From assembly GCA_016718825.1 (NCBI GenBank), contig JADKCL010000030.1:1-64000 (forward strand): a stretch of 64,000 bases of DNA. The letters run 5' to 3'. The DNA comes from Bacteroidota bacterium. Its GTDB lineage: Bacteria > Bacteroidota > Bacteroidia > J057 > JADKCL01. The position numbers were made by a program, and so were the translations under genes. Position 1 is the first letter of the stretch. Every line of letters starts with the position of its first letter. This document shows, piece after piece, positions 7,683 through 17,497 of this stretch. The notes under the pieces were generated by a model, which did no database searches, had not been told where the DNA came from, and worked only from the letters and a program-made list of their open reading frames with translations.

Positions 7683-8277
7683 TCAAGAATTTGCGCTACG
7701 TATTTTCTGGTTGATACCAAAGCCTGGTAAAGGCGAATTAGGAAAGATTGACCCTGTTAAGACGAGTTGCTTTGGAAATATTTCAGTGAATGGAGGCTGC
7801 CAGCTCTGAATTTCCAGTTTACCGATCCGTTTTTCAAAGACAAGCATCCCAGCCACCCTTTCGAAGCTTGACGATCAAGGGTTTTTGCCTATTGAATTCA
7901 TTTCCAGAATGATGCCCCAAAGAAACCTGCGTTGCAAGTGAGCTAGCGTACGGATTCCAGCACCTGCCCAGCCTTCCAAAAAGTCAGCAAACAGTTCTTT
8001 GAGCGTGGCCCCATCCACGACAGAATAGCATCGGGATTTTTTCCGTTTTGTGTCGGACGCCGCCCATCAGCGCTATTGCATCCGATCTTTTTGAAAGGTG
8101 ACTTGGTGCAAGGCTTTGGCGTGGCATCACTTTTCCAGATCTTCCTTTGCCCTAAGCAATAGATCACTACGACCACAATCGCCGTCCACTCAGAGAATGC
8201 TCACAATCGCTTTCAGAAGATTGGCCACATTCGGAGAATTCGAACCTGCGAAACGCAGACTTTGGAGTCAAATTTTG
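7683..8277. other. Intergenic region with decayed gene traces
   Basis: No intact gene. Minus-strand traces include a copy of the 5' end of the neighbouring hypothetical gene (8181-8226) and a frame around 7875-8050 reading ATLKELFADFLEGWAGAG, without a start. It looks like the remains of a deleted paralogue. No terminator recognised. Confidence 0.45.
8181..8226 (-). pseudogene. Degenerate copy of the 5' end of the 6987-7682 gene
   Basis: On the minus strand the sequence matches codons ~5-18 of the hypothetical gene (CTGAAAGCGATT, then CATTCT, then TGGACG) with a few indels that destroy the frame. The match stops abruptly. Short but specific; consistent with a partly deleted tandem duplicate. 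Confidence 0.5.
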
Positions 8278-9948
8278 CTATTGAAACTGCACCGATCGGG
8301 CTGCCTTGTGTTCGCCGGCACGGACTTCCAAAATGTAGACACCCGCGGCAAGTTTCAATTTTGCGCCATCCACCAAAATGGATTGTCTTCCTTTTTGGAG
8401 TATTCCTTCGAAGACCAACAAACTTTTTCCGGTCGCATCGGTCAACCGAATGGCGGTATTTGCAGGCTCAGCAAGCTCAAAATTTACCTTCGTCGTGTTG
8501 GTAAACGGATTCGGGCCTACGGTCATATCCATTGCCGGTTCCGGAACTTCGGCCGTTACAGGACCAAAGGTTTTGAGGATGGTGAAGTGGTCAATGACAT
8601 TGCCATTCATGTCGATATGCCTGCCATCCAGGCGGTTACTGTCGACGTCGAGGATGAAGGATCCCGCACAAGTATCGCAGCCATATTCGGCGACCATGTA
8701 GGGGTGGGTAAAGCCAGGCGCATCATCGACGCTCGCCGAATTGCCCTGTACCACATAGACTGTTCCAGTATTTGCGCCCGGACCTTGGGTATATTTTGTA
8801 TAGGCTTCGCCAATCGAATCCACGCCGCTTGTGCCTTGGATGATATTGGCTTGTGTGATTTGAGAGGCATCGCTGTATGCGCCTTTAACCAAATAACTGC
8901 GTTCGTAGACGTGCGAGTGTCCGCAAAGGACCAAATCCACACCATATTGCTCCCAAATCTCAGCGAAATTTTCGCGCATCGCTTGCATGAAAACTTCCCA
9001 AAACGAGCCTGCATCATGTGAACCGTCGGTATAAGGTGGCTGATGGAAATAAACGACGGTCCAAGGTTTCGTATTGGCCGTCAGATCCTGATGGAGCCAT
9101 TGCGTCATCGGAGAACCATTGAAGCTGCCGAAAAGATAAATTCCGATCCAATCATCTGCCGAATTAAAAAGAGAACCCAATTCGGAGTTGAGCGAGACAA
9201 AGTGGACATCGCCGTAATCGTAGGAATAGAACAATTCGTGGCCGGAAGCGACGCCACCGGCTTCAGCATTTTGATACACATCCACCAAGTCATAATAAGG
9301 CCCCGAATGCGTCAACGGCGGGGTAGGGGACTGCACGGGAGAAATCGTATTGTAGTCGTGATTTCCTGGGCATGGTTCGAACGGAAGCCGTTTCATCATG
9401 TGTTGATATCCCCAAACGGAGTCAAAAACCTTAGTCAGGTACTCGGATTCGAGGCCGTCGTCATAGACATTGTCGCCCATCCAAAGCCACAAGTCGGTTT
9501 CTTCCGTTTGATTGGCTTCGAATGAAAGATAGGAATCACGTACACGCTGCTGCTTGTCGTTTCCTTTGCCAAAGTCGCCGATGACCCATGCGCGTACGTG
9601 CTCGTCGCTGCCCGATGTCGGGAAAGTCCTGAATGTGTGCTCCAAATCACCGCCTTCCGCGAAGGTCGTATCGTTGTAAATCGCGTAATAATAGCGCGTT
9701 GCAGGCGACAACCCCGTGACGGTAACGGTATGCCAAGTGGTTGAGGCGGGATCGGTTGCAGTTTGGGTAAGGCTCGTAGGCGAAGTTCCGTACATCACCT
9801 TGGAGGTCGCCGCCACATCACTGCGCCACTTGATCTTGATCGAATTTGGCGTGGGCGATTGAAGGTAAGGACCGACGGTGACCACCGTCTGTGCGCCAAG
9901 CAGGAGGCAAGCGAAGAGAAACCAAAACAGCAGGACAAATTTTCTCAT
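8278..9948 (-). CDS. Secreted purple-acid-phosphatase-like metallophosphatase with T9SS tail
   Basis: 556 residues. A signal peptide (LLFWFLFACLLLGAQ) is followed by a fibronectin-III-like N-terminal domain (~25-110). A calcineurin-like phosphoesterase domain then shows the metal-binding motifs in order: GDFG, GDNVYDD, GNHDY, VVYFHQPPY and GHSHVYER. The last ~75 residues form a T9SS sorting domain (VGPNPFTNTTKVNF, then LAAGVYILEV). Predicted to hydrolyse phosphate esters at the cell surface or outside the cell. The start at 9948 is chosen because it places the signal peptide at the N-terminus. It is divergent from the next gene, with a ~75-bp shared promoter region. Confidence 0.9.
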   Translation of the reverse strand: MRKFVLLFWFLFACLLLGAQTVVTVGPYLQSPTPNSIKIKWRSDVAATSKVMYGTSPTSLTQTATDPASTTWHTVTVTGLSPATRYYYAIYNDTTFAEGGDLEHTFRTFPTSGSDEHVRAWVIGDFGKGNDKQQRVRDSYLSFEANQTEETDLWLWMGDNVYDDGLESEYLTKVFDSVWGYQHMMKRLPFEPCPGNHDYNTISPVQSPTPPLTHSGPYYDLVDVYQNAEAGGVASGHELFYSYDYGDVHFVSLNSELGSLFNSADDWIGIYLFGSFNGSPMTQWLHQDLTANTKPWTVVYFHQPPYTDGSHDAGSFWEVFMQAMRENFAEIWEQYGVDLVLCGHSHVYERSYLVKGAYSDASQITQANIIQGTSGVDSIGEAYTKYTQGPGANTGTVYVVQGNSASVDDAPGFTHPYMVAEYGCDTCAGSFILDVDSNRLDGRHIDMNGNVIDHFTILKTFGPVTAEVPEPAMDMTVGPNPFTNTTKVNFELAEPANTAIRLTDATGKSLLVFEGILQKGRQSILVDGAKLKLAAGVYILEVRAGEHKAARSVQFQ

Positions 9949-10022
9949 AACCCAGTATTTTCGAGCACTAAGATATGGAAAACCAGTGAAATTCGACACA
10001 TTTGTATGTTAACGGCATAAGA

Positions 10023-10853
10023 ATGAAACATGTACTGCTGCTTTTCTTCCTTGTTTTGATGAATTGTTTGCCAGCCCAAGTAGTTCTTCATTCGTTCGGC
10101 AATGGCGAATTCATTGGACGGGACTATCAATGGTCCATGGTCTTGGATTGGCACGACCTTTCGCCCACCTATTTTTACTCGGTGCAATATGTGACGGCGG
10201 ATTCCGGTGCCTTTGGAGCTTACGATGCGATCATCATGGATGTCAATGGCGGACCGCATCAGGTTTTAGTGGATACCGCATTTCCGCATATGGCCAAACT
10301 CTTGAGCGTGGGGGACACCGTCGGCCCCAATAGCGGCTATTGGGCGACCAATCCAGACAACCCACTTTGGGGCGCCATACGTTACGAAGGATCAAATTAT
10401 GCAAGCTACAATGCACAACCATTTGATTGTAAGTACGTTTGTTTGCGATATGCCACTTTCAGTGAGACGTATTATGCTTGGGTGAGTGTAGAAAGCGACA
10501 CAGTGGGTGCAATGAAACTCAAACTGAAGGCCTATACCTTCCAAGCGACCGATGGCGTGCCAGTCCTCATCGATGAAAACTGCACCGTTCTAGGAGGAAA
10601 CGAGGACGCTCGGGCAGCAGATGTATCGATTTCGCCCAATCCATTTCAGGACGAGTTGTGGATCGATCTTCGGGATTTGAAGGGCAAAGTGACTGTGGAA
10701 CTGTACGATATGATGGGGCGCTTGCTCCATTCGGAATCCACACACGGAAATTCGGAATGGCACTTTGAAATGGGAAACTTCGAAGCTTCTGTCTATTTTG
10801 TCGTGATTCAAAACGCGGGAAAGCGGATGGTCAAAAGGGTGGTTCGGCAATAG
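10023..10853 (+). CDS. T9SS-secreted protein of unknown function
   Basis: 276 residues: signal peptide (VLLLFFLVLMNCLPAQ), a ~180-residue beta-rich body without recognised motif, and a C-terminal T9SS sorting domain (VSISPNPFQDELWIDL, then LYDMMGRLLHSES, then MVKRVVRQ). Predicted to be exported by type IX secretion and either released or surface-anchored. Divergently transcribed from the metallophosphatase gene. Confidence 0.78.
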   Translation: MKHVLLLFFLVLMNCLPAQVVLHSFGNGEFIGRDYQWSMVLDWHDLSPTYFYSVQYVTADSGAFGAYDAIIMDVNGGPHQVLVDTAFPHMAKLLSVGDTVGPNSGYWATNPDNPLWGAIRYEGSNYASYNAQPFDCKYVCLRYATFSETYYAWVSVESDTVGAMKLKLKAYTFQATDGVPVLIDENCTVLGGNEDARAADVSISPNPFQDELWIDLRDLKGKVTVELYDMMGRLLHSESTHGNSEWHFEMGNFEASVYFVVIQNAGKRMVKRVVRQ

Positions 10854-10959
10854 TGATCGATACCTTGGTGAAAGAGCGAATCGTGTAAAGCTCTGTGGAT
10901 TCGTGCTTTGATATATCCGCGGAGTTCATTAGTTTTGAATTTGCAAATTGCGAATTGAT

Positions 10960-11490
10960 ATGAGAAAGCACAACGGAATGCGACCGCAGGACATCGTGAT
11001 CTTATTGAAGATTATGGCTTTGAACGTTCCAGATTGGAAAATGAAGGATATCGCATTGAGTTTGGCGATCAGCCCTAGCGAAGTTACAGAGTCGTTGGAG
11101 CGGAGTTCACTTGCAGGCTTGATCGCAAAGGACAAGCGACGCGTGATGCGTGACAATGTCCTCGAGTTCTTGGTGCATGGCTTGAAATATGTTTTTCCAG
11201 CCGTTTTTGGCCCTTCTGCTGGCGGAATTTCCACAGCGCATTCTGCACCTCCTTTAGACAGCTTGGTTGCGAGCAATGTGGTTTATGTTTGGCAATACCC
11301 AGATGGAACAAAGTTTGGCCCTTCCATTATTCCGCTAATCCCATCTGTGCCACAAGCAGCGATGAGAGATTCGAAGTTGTACGAATTGCTCGCGCTTGTC
11401 GAGTCTTTGCGTGTTGGACAGGTCCGAGAAAGAAACCTCGCGGCTCAAATCCTAGAAAAAGTGATATGGAACATCCCAACCATCGCATGA
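10960..11490 (+). CDS. Winged-HTH-like regulator or antitoxin paired with nucleotidyltransferase
   Basis: 176 residues from ATG 10960 (a TTG lies four codons earlier). Residues ~10-60 form a helix-turn-helix (MKDIALSLAISPSEVTESLE, then an AGLI wing-like segment). A linker and a helical C-terminus (LYELLALVESLRVGQVRER, AAQILE) follow. The stop lies 25 bp inside the next gene, so the two are translationally coupled. The HTH-plus-nucleotidyltransferase order resembles AbiE/MNT-type toxin-antitoxin modules (inference); it could act as autoregulating antitoxin. Confidence 0.6.
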   Translation: MRKHNGMRPQDIVILLKIMALNVPDWKMKDIALSLAISPSEVTESLERSSLAGLIAKDKRRVMRDNVLEFLVHGLKYVFPAVFGPSAGGISTAHSAPPLDSLVASNVVYVWQYPDGTKFGPSIIPLIPSVPQAAMRDSKLYELLALVESLRVGQVRERNLAAQILEKVIWNIPTIA

Positions 11491-12158
11491 TTTTGAGGGT
11501 TTTGGATGCTCTTGGTAGCCTCGCAAATAGCGTTGTGCTCGTTGGAGGAGCGGTAGTGGAATTGTATTGCGACCGAACGCTTTCACATCAGGAGATACGG
11601 CCAACGAGGGATGTCGACATTGTTATGCATGCAATAACCTTTGGTGAGCTCGACGCCTTTGCAAACGAATTATTTCGAAATGGATTCTACCAATCCATGG
11701 AGGATGACGTCGTTTGCAGGTTTAGATTGGATGAAGTGATTGTAGATGTGTTGTCAACAAATGCCATTGGTTGGGCTCCAAGCAACCGATGGTTAGCATT
11801 GGGTTATCCGCGAGCTGAACTAAAGGAAGCGTATGGTCGCCAATTTAGAATTCTTGAATTTCCATATTTCCTTGCGGCCAAATTCGCAGCTTTCATTGAC
11901 CGAGGAATGAAGGATCCCAGACTTAGCCATGATCTTGAAGATATTGTTACGATGCTCGATAGTCGTTCAGATTGGCCAGAATTGGTCCTCTCTGCAGAAG
12001 ATGAGGTACGCGAATATTTGACGGGACGGTTCTTTTCAATCTTGAACGATATTCGGCTTCAAGATGCGATGATTGGAAATCTTCCCTATTCCGACCAAAT
12101 GAGCCGTTTTAGCCGAATTATCGCAGGTGCTAGGAGGGTATGTTCGGTTGAAAAGTGA
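11466..12158 (+). CDS. AbiEii-like nucleotidyltransferase (candidate toxin)
   Basis: 230 residues. It has the nucleotidyltransferase signature VLVGGAVVELY (G27-G28) and RPTRDVDIV (D49, D51), with a helical C-terminal half. AbiEii/MenT-type toxins carry the same G-G and D-x-D metal-binding core and transfer nucleotides to tRNA or other targets. Start 11466 overlaps the upstream HTH gene by 25 bp, supporting a two-gene module. A chromosomal housekeeping nucleotidyltransferase is less likely given the partner. Confidence 0.65.
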   Translation: MEHPNHRMILRVLDALGSLANSVVLVGGAVVELYCDRTLSHQEIRPTRDVDIVMHAITFGELDAFANELFRNGFYQSMEDDVVCRFRLDEVIVDVLSTNAIGWAPSNRWLALGYPRAELKEAYGRQFRILEFPYFLAAKFAAFIDRGMKDPRLSHDLEDIVTMLDSRSDWPELVLSAEDEVREYLTGRFFSILNDIRLQDAMIGNLPYSDQMSRFSRIIAGARRVCSVEK

Positions 12159-12248
12159 CTTTGGATTACCTAATTGGTTCGAATGAGAATGGTACTCATT
12201 TAGTTTCTGTTGCCGAATTGATCCAAGCCTATATGAGCTTTGGTCCAT

Positions 12249-13235
12249 TTATTTTTCACCCATCAATTTGGTCAAGCCTTCTGGTGAAATGACATTAATA
12301 CCTCCGTTTGGCGACTGAAGCACGGCTACCTTAGTGAACTTGCCATCGAAATACCAAAAATAATCTGGAGAAATACCTTGTGGGTGATCCTTATAAGAGG
12401 CTTGAATCACAGGCATCGTTTTCTGAATGAAGTTGACAAAGTCCACAGGTACTTGAGGGCTGATTTTGCAAACGTTGACGAGCCCTTTGTTAGGAATTGC
12501 GACTACCGATCCCCATTCTCCCACCAACTCCGGCATGGTATGCACAAGGTCCAGTGCAAAGCTTGCTGCGTAGTCCTCGTTGCCGAGGAGAGTCATTTCA
12601 AATGCTGCACCATTGTTATCGAAGGTTTTAGTGACCTTGTCAATTTGCTTTTCGTTGACATGTCCTTGGGCAATTTCAAATGCTGTGTCTGCCGATTCTT
12701 TCCATTCTACAAATGTCTTTTGCATGACAGGCGCGAAAGTCGTCGGTAAATCCAACATCAACAAGGTATATGTTCCTTCCAAATCCACTCGCGTCACGAA
12801 AAGGGATGGACCTCCACGCGAATCTATCCAAAGCTTTGGGTAAATTCGCAAGCTGAGATGTGGCTTCATGGACTCAAAGTCTGTCAAATTCAATGCATTC
12901 TGATTGTCAAGCGATGCGAATCCTTGCTCAAAATGCGTTTGGACAATGGCCTTCCATTGATTCCTATCGGTTTCGGCAACACATTTCAAAACTAAATTGT
13001 CAAGATTGATTGCCTGAAGGGCCTGGCCTGGTTTGAGCGTAATCGTTCCGCCTTTCAAACTCTTGATTTCAAATCGTTTCGTAATGATCGGAAGGGCGAG
13101 TTCAGCAATTGTTTGATAGTCCTTTTTACTGACTTCGCCTTTGCAGCTCGGGGGAATCGAATACTCAAGCGTTTGAGCCACCATTTGAATCGGAATTATC
13201 AGAAGGAAAATCAAAAATGGGCAAAGTAATCGCAT
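12249..13235 (-). CDS. Exported protein of unknown function (possibly DUF1444-like)
   Basis: 328 residues after choosing ATG 13235, which exposes a signal peptide (FLIFLLIIPIQMVAQ). The body contains LSLRIYPKLWID, a LEGTYTLLMLDLP segment, and GEWGSVVAIPNKGLVNV. Its layout recalls DUF1444-type proteins, though that family is normally cytoplasmic, so this is tentative. Same strand as the beta-lactamase-like gene 28 bp upstream, so possibly co-transcribed. Confidence 0.6.
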   Translation of the reverse strand: MRLLCPFLIFLLIIPIQMVAQTLEYSIPPSCKGEVSKKDYQTIAELALPIITKRFEIKSLKGGTITLKPGQALQAINLDNLVLKCVAETDRNQWKAIVQTHFEQGFASLDNQNALNLTDFESMKPHLSLRIYPKLWIDSRGGPSLFVTRVDLEGTYTLLMLDLPTTFAPVMQKTFVEWKESADTAFEIAQGHVNEKQIDKVTKTFDNNGAAFEMTLLGNEDYAASFALDLVHTMPELVGEWGSVVAIPNKGLVNVCKISPQVPVDFVNFIQKTMPVIQASYKDHPQGISPDYFWYFDGKFTKVAVLQSPNGGINVISPEGLTKLMGEK

Positions 13236-13263
13236 CTTGTGAATTTTTATATTGCTCTGAAAT

Positions 13264-14448
13264 TTAGTCCAAAACCACCCCAAACACCTTCTCCATCGCC
13301 GTTTTCGTCGATACAAATTCATCGATTTTGCCATAGTTGCTGTTGACGGCATAGACGATCGTGGTGCTGTCTGCCGGGAAATGAACCATGTTGGCGTAAT
13401 ACCCGATGGCATCGCCACTGTGTAGGTAGGCTTCTCCCCTAGGGGTGTCGATTTTGAAGATGCCAAGTCCGTAGGAAATGGGAAAGAAGGCCGGATCAAG
13501 GTCCTTGGGTGCTGTCCATGTCATCATTTCCTGCATGGTAGTCGGACTGAGCAAAGCTCCACTTGTAACTGCTTGTAAAAACAGGTTCATTTCGTACGGA
13601 TTTGAAATCAAGCCACCGTCGGCGGTATAATAATCCCATCCGCTGAAATAGGTGCTTTCAATGACTTGGAGATTGCTGTAAAAGTCCACATAGCCACGGG
13701 CAATGCCGTCGGGAACAGGATCTTTGGCTGCGAAACGCGTTTGGTACATGCCAAGCGGCGCGAAGATTTTTTCTTCGAAGACATCGCCAAATGGCTTTCC
13801 TTCAATGGCTTCGATCAGCATTCCCAGCATAATATATCCCGTGTTCGAGTACCGCACATCCTCGCCGGGGGCAAAGTAGGCGGATTGACCGTAGGCATAA
13901 TGCAGCAGGTCCTCCGGTTGCCATTCGCGGATCAGGTCATTGAGCGATGCCGTCTGAAACGTCAGATTCTGAATGTAATTGTAGATCCCGCTCGAATGGT
14001 TGAGCAATTGTCGGATCGTCGCTTGATCTGCATTTTCAATTTTGTCGATGACGTCTCCCTGCAAATAGTCCGAGATTTTGTCGTCTAGCCCCAATTTCCC
14101 CTCTTCCATCAGCATCAAAACCGTCACGGCCGTCACCATTTTTACTGTCGAACCCACGCGCAAGCGATTGCAGGGTTGTAGCGCGACGTCATTGTGCAAG
14201 TCAGCTTTGCCGCTGCTGCCGGTCCACATACCCGTTTGCGGTTGATACACTGCCATCGAAATTCCGACGACGCCTTGCGCTGCAATGTCGTCCAGAAGTG
14301 CCTGATATTGAATGTGGGAGGGATGAACTTGGCTGCTGTCTGCAAAACCCAATTGGCATTCGTAGAAATCAGGTTGAAGGTCTTCGCCCTTTTCGCAGGA
14401 GGCCAAAACCAACAAGCTTACCAATAGGAGTAAGAGGTACTTATTCAT
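13264..14448 (-). CDS. Class C beta-lactamase-family serine hydrolase, lipoprotein
   Basis: 394 residues. Lipobox LVLASC at 13-18 predicts a lipid-anchored envelope protein. The serine hydrolase motifs are S100-T-V-K103 (SxxK), YSN in RYSNTGY near residue 200, and HSGDAIGY as the HxG-type motif. The family includes D-aminopeptidases, esterases and true AmpC enzymes; lacking substrate loops to judge, antibiotic hydrolysis should not be assumed. The 5' end overlaps the upstream outer-membrane gene by 8 bp, indicating one transcript. Confidence 0.85.
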   Translation of the reverse strand: MNKYLLLLLVSLLVLASCEKGEDLQPDFYECQLGFADSSQVHPSHIQYQALLDDIAAQGVVGISMAVYQPQTGMWTGSSGKADLHNDVALQPCNRLRVGSTVKMVTAVTVLMLMEEGKLGLDDKISDYLQGDVIDKIENADQATIRQLLNHSSGIYNYIQNLTFQTASLNDLIREWQPEDLLHYAYGQSAYFAPGEDVRYSNTGYIMLGMLIEAIEGKPFGDVFEEKIFAPLGMYQTRFAAKDPVPDGIARGYVDFYSNLQVIESTYFSGWDYYTADGGLISNPYEMNLFLQAVTSGALLSPTTMQEMMTWTAPKDLDPAFFPISYGLGIFKIDTPRGEAYLHSGDAIGYYANMVHFPADSTTIVYAVNSNYGKIDEFVSTKTAMEKVFGVVLD

Positions 14449-15103
14449 GGGAATTGGCTTTGGAGAACAGGAAAAATTTGGCTCCCAAATGCAGGTTGAT
14501 ATGGGTCATCACGGGAATGAAGCCCGGCGAATACGGAAATTCCACCCAAGACTGATAGCGCAAGAATATTTTGGGCGAATGGACATTTTCTTTTTGCAAA
14601 TAATACCCAATATCCATTGACAATGAAGGATATAGCCGCGCACTTCCCGCGTCTTTTTTGGTGACATATTCACCATTGACGAAATCAAATTCCGGTGCTG
14701 TGCGAAAAGAATGCATGTAGCCGATTCCCAACATTCCTTGAAGGGCAATCCCCGGTTTGAAACGGTATTCATACGCCAATTCGCTATGAACGCCGACGGC
14801 TTGGGCTAGGTGGCGGTGGTAGAAATAAAAGACATTCGCAGTTTGGAAAAGCCTTCCATGTGCGCCCTGTTTGTAGTTCCATTCGGTACCCAATTGAATC
14901 CCAGGATGAATGGGCGTCGTGAAAAACCGCGTAAAGGGGAGGGCGGTGGCTTCATTGAACACCGAAATGGTGACGGGAATTGGCTTGGACTGGGCGAATG
15001 TCGGTTGGGGCATCGAAAAAATGGCCATCAGAAGCGAAGCGATCGCTGCATTCAGCAAAGGTCTTCTCCCCAGTTCCTTGATTTTTCCAAAGCATTTCAT
15101 CAT
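14441..15103 (-). CDS. Outer-membrane beta-barrel-like protein
   Basis: 220 residues with a signal peptide (AIASLLMAIFSMPQPTFAQ). Alternating aromatic/hydrophobic strands follow (GIQLGTEWNYK, ALQGMLGIGYMHSF, KIFLRYQSWVEFPYSPG), ending in an aromatic strand (HLGAKFFLF) typical of small outer-membrane barrels. Two adjacent ATG codons; the first is used here. Overlaps the serine hydrolase gene by 8 bp. Confidence 0.65.
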   Translation of the reverse strand: MMKCFGKIKELGRRPLLNAAIASLLMAIFSMPQPTFAQSKPIPVTISVFNEATALPFTRFFTTPIHPGIQLGTEWNYKQGAHGRLFQTANVFYFYHRHLAQAVGVHSELAYEYRFKPGIALQGMLGIGYMHSFRTAPEFDFVNGEYVTKKDAGSARLYPSLSMDIGYYLQKENVHSPKIFLRYQSWVEFPYSPGFIPVMTHINLHLGAKFFLFSKANSHE

Positions 15104-15171
15104 GCAAGTTTCGGTAACAATCGGTCGAGGTGCAAACTGTTGAAAGTGAGCGTCATTTTCTATGTAGAGGT

Positions 15172-15681
15172 CTAACGAATCCTTTCACCATGAACGCGAT
15201 GTCCCTCTTGCCATCCATTACCCCCCATTCCGAAATCGAAATTCACAATATCTATTCCAAGAAAGGTTCCGCCAAATGTACTGTGGTTACCGCACATGAA
15301 TTCGGGATATTTTAGAATGCCATCAGGTTGAACCGTGGGATGAATAAATGCATCAACAGGTGCGTTAGGGCACGGTATTCGACCATTTCCAGATCGGTAA
15401 CGGATCTTTAAAAGGCTGCCCAATCTTTCCAATTTGGAGATTGTTCCAATGTAGGTCACTGTATCTCCGAAGTAGTAATTGCCCTCGGAGGTAATCCAAG
15501 GACAGGAAGTAAAGACAAAATCCCCACAAAATTTGCTGCGGAAATCCTCGACCGGAATGATCGTGGTATCGGGTGGAACGATAGGTGTTTCTTTCGGAAT
15601 AAACGGAGCCTCTTCCAATTCGCAAGAAGCAAAAGTCGTCAAAGCAAGCAAAAGCAAAGTCAGATAGGCAATTCGATTCAT
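15172..15681 (-). CDS. Lipoprotein of unknown function
   Basis: 169 residues from ATG 15681. A hydrophobic leader with lipobox TTFASC predicts a lipid-modified cysteine, followed by a proline-rich linker (PIVPPDTTIIP). The globular part has paired cysteines (FCGDFVFTSC) and no family I recognise. It lies 68 bp upstream of the beta-barrel gene on the same strand and may belong to the same operon. Confidence 0.65.
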   Translation of the reverse strand: MNRIAYLTLLLLALTTFASCELEEAPFIPKETPIVPPDTTIIPVEDFRSKFCGDFVFTSCPWITSEGNYYFGDTVTYIGTISKLERLGSLLKIRYRSGNGRIPCPNAPVDAFIHPTVQPDGILKYPEFMCGNHSTFGGTFLGIDIVNFDFGMGGNGWQEGHRVHGERIR

Positions 15682-15774
15682 TCCAAACAAGTTAATAAAC
15701 CCGATTGAATTTACCAATCAAAATTTCCGGATGGCAAAATGCGCAAGCCTTAATTTTTAATTCTCAATTCTGAA

Positions 15775-17327
15775 TTATCTCAATTCATAACAGCGCTCCG
15801 CACATCGCTCCCCATCCATCGCCGCCGACATGATCCCGCCCGCATAACCGGCGCCTTCGCCGCAAGGAAACAAGCCCCGCACCTGCGGATGCATCAGCGT
15901 CTCCGCATCCCGCGGGATGCGCACCGGCGAACTCGTACGCGACTCGGTTGCTACCACAACGGCTTCATTGGTCAGATAACCGCGCATTTTGCGGCCAAAT
16001 TCGCGGAAGCCTTCCTTGAGTCGCAAACTGATTTCTTTGGGCAAAACATCCTCCAATTTTGCGGCATTCAAACCCGGCAAATAGCTGCAATCGGGCAATA
16101 AAGACGAGGCTTTTCCGCTGACGAAGTCTTGCAATCTTTGTGCAGGTGCCACTTGTTTTCCGCCACCCGCGACAAAACAGGCCTTTTCGACCATCGATTG
16201 GAACTCCATGGCTGCCAAGGGATTGTCGGTGCCAAATTGTTTCCAGTCCTCCGGCGTGACCTCTACTACCATCCCCGAATTGGCAAAGGGCGAATCGCGT
16301 TTGCTGGGAGACCAGCCATTCACCACCAATTCGTCATTGGCTGTGGAAGCCGGACAGATAATTCCACCCGGACACATACAAAAGGAATACACGCCGCGAC
16401 TGTAAGCCTGCGTACTCAGCGCATAAGCAGCCGCAGGCAAGCCATCCGGCCGCACATCACAATGATATTGCAGGCTGTCAATCAACGGTTGCGGATGTTC
16501 GACCCGCAAACCCAAGGCAAATGGCTTGGCGAATATTTCAAGTTTCTTGTCGGCCAGCATTTTGAAAATATCCCGTGCGCTATGCCCTGTCGCAAGGATC
16601 ACGGATTTGGCCGCAATCGTTTCACCCGAATGCAATTTGACGCCTTCGACTTGCCCGTCGGTGATTACAATATCCTCGACCCGCTTCTCGAAATGCACTT
16701 CGCCGCCATGCGCTAGAATCGTTTCGCGAATCGAACTGATGATTTGCGGCAATTTGTTGGTGCCGATATGCGGATGCGCGTCGATCAAAATTTCACGTGT
16801 GGCGCCGTGCTGCACCAAATTTCGAGGATGCGACTTGTATCGCCGCGTTTTTTGCTGCGGGTGTACAATTTTCCGTCGGAGAATGTACCTGCACCACCTT
16901 CCCCGAAACAATAATTGCTGTCGGCGTCCACAAATCCTTCCTTGTTGATGGCTGCAAGGTCGCGCCGCCGCGCACGTACTTCTTTGCCGCGTTCGATGAC
17001 GATCGGTTTGAGCCCCAGCTCGATCAAACGCAAGGCCGCAAACATTCCGCCGGGTCCGAATCCAACGATCACCACAGGTGCAGCATTCGTCACATCCTGC
17101 AGCGGAAAGTCCCACAAAGGCTCCGGTTCAGGCTTTTCATCCACCCAAACCTTAAATTGCAGCAGGTACATCGGCGGACGTTTGCGCGCGTCGATCGAGC
17201 GGCGCACGAGTTCGATGCCGGAGATTTGTTTTGCCGGAATGCCGAGTTTTCTGCTGATCAATTGCAGGTGAACGGCAGCCAAATCGACTTCCTGTGCTGC
17301 AACATTGATTTCAATTGTATGAAACAT
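15775..17327 (-). pseudogene. NAD(P)/FAD-dependent oxidoreductase, frameshifted
   Basis: Two adjacent frames form one ~517-residue flavoprotein. The first (17327 to ~16818) has an N-terminal domain and dinucleotide-binding GFGPGGMFAAL, then a FGEGGAGTFSDGKLYTRSKKRGD block. The second resumes at LVQHGATREILIDAHPHIG and runs through FGLRV-like and GEGAGYAGGIMSAAMDG FAD-binding segments to the end. One base is missing in an A/T run near 16816-16820: adding one T restores ILEILVQHGATREIL. The family is the YtfP/BAB-type NAD(FAD)-utilising dehydrogenase. It is either a recent inactivation or an assembly error; everything else is well conserved. Confidence 0.8.
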
Positions 17328-17497
17328 GCTGCGAAGCTACGGTTTTTGAGGCTGGATTTTCCTTCGAATGTCTTCATCCGCAAGGCTTGGACCTCAAATT
17401 TGTGGACATCTTCGTGGTTTTTCCAGAATCGAGGGCTTTGATATGCCGCAAAATTTCGACAGCTTCGCAGAAGGAAAGTCTAAAAGCCAAAATTGCG

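Noticed and set aside
13264..14448. Calling the serine hydrolase an antibiotic-resistance beta-lactamase
   Set aside because: The SxxK/YxN/HxG motifs are shared by many peptidases and esterases, and no regulator or resistance context is present.
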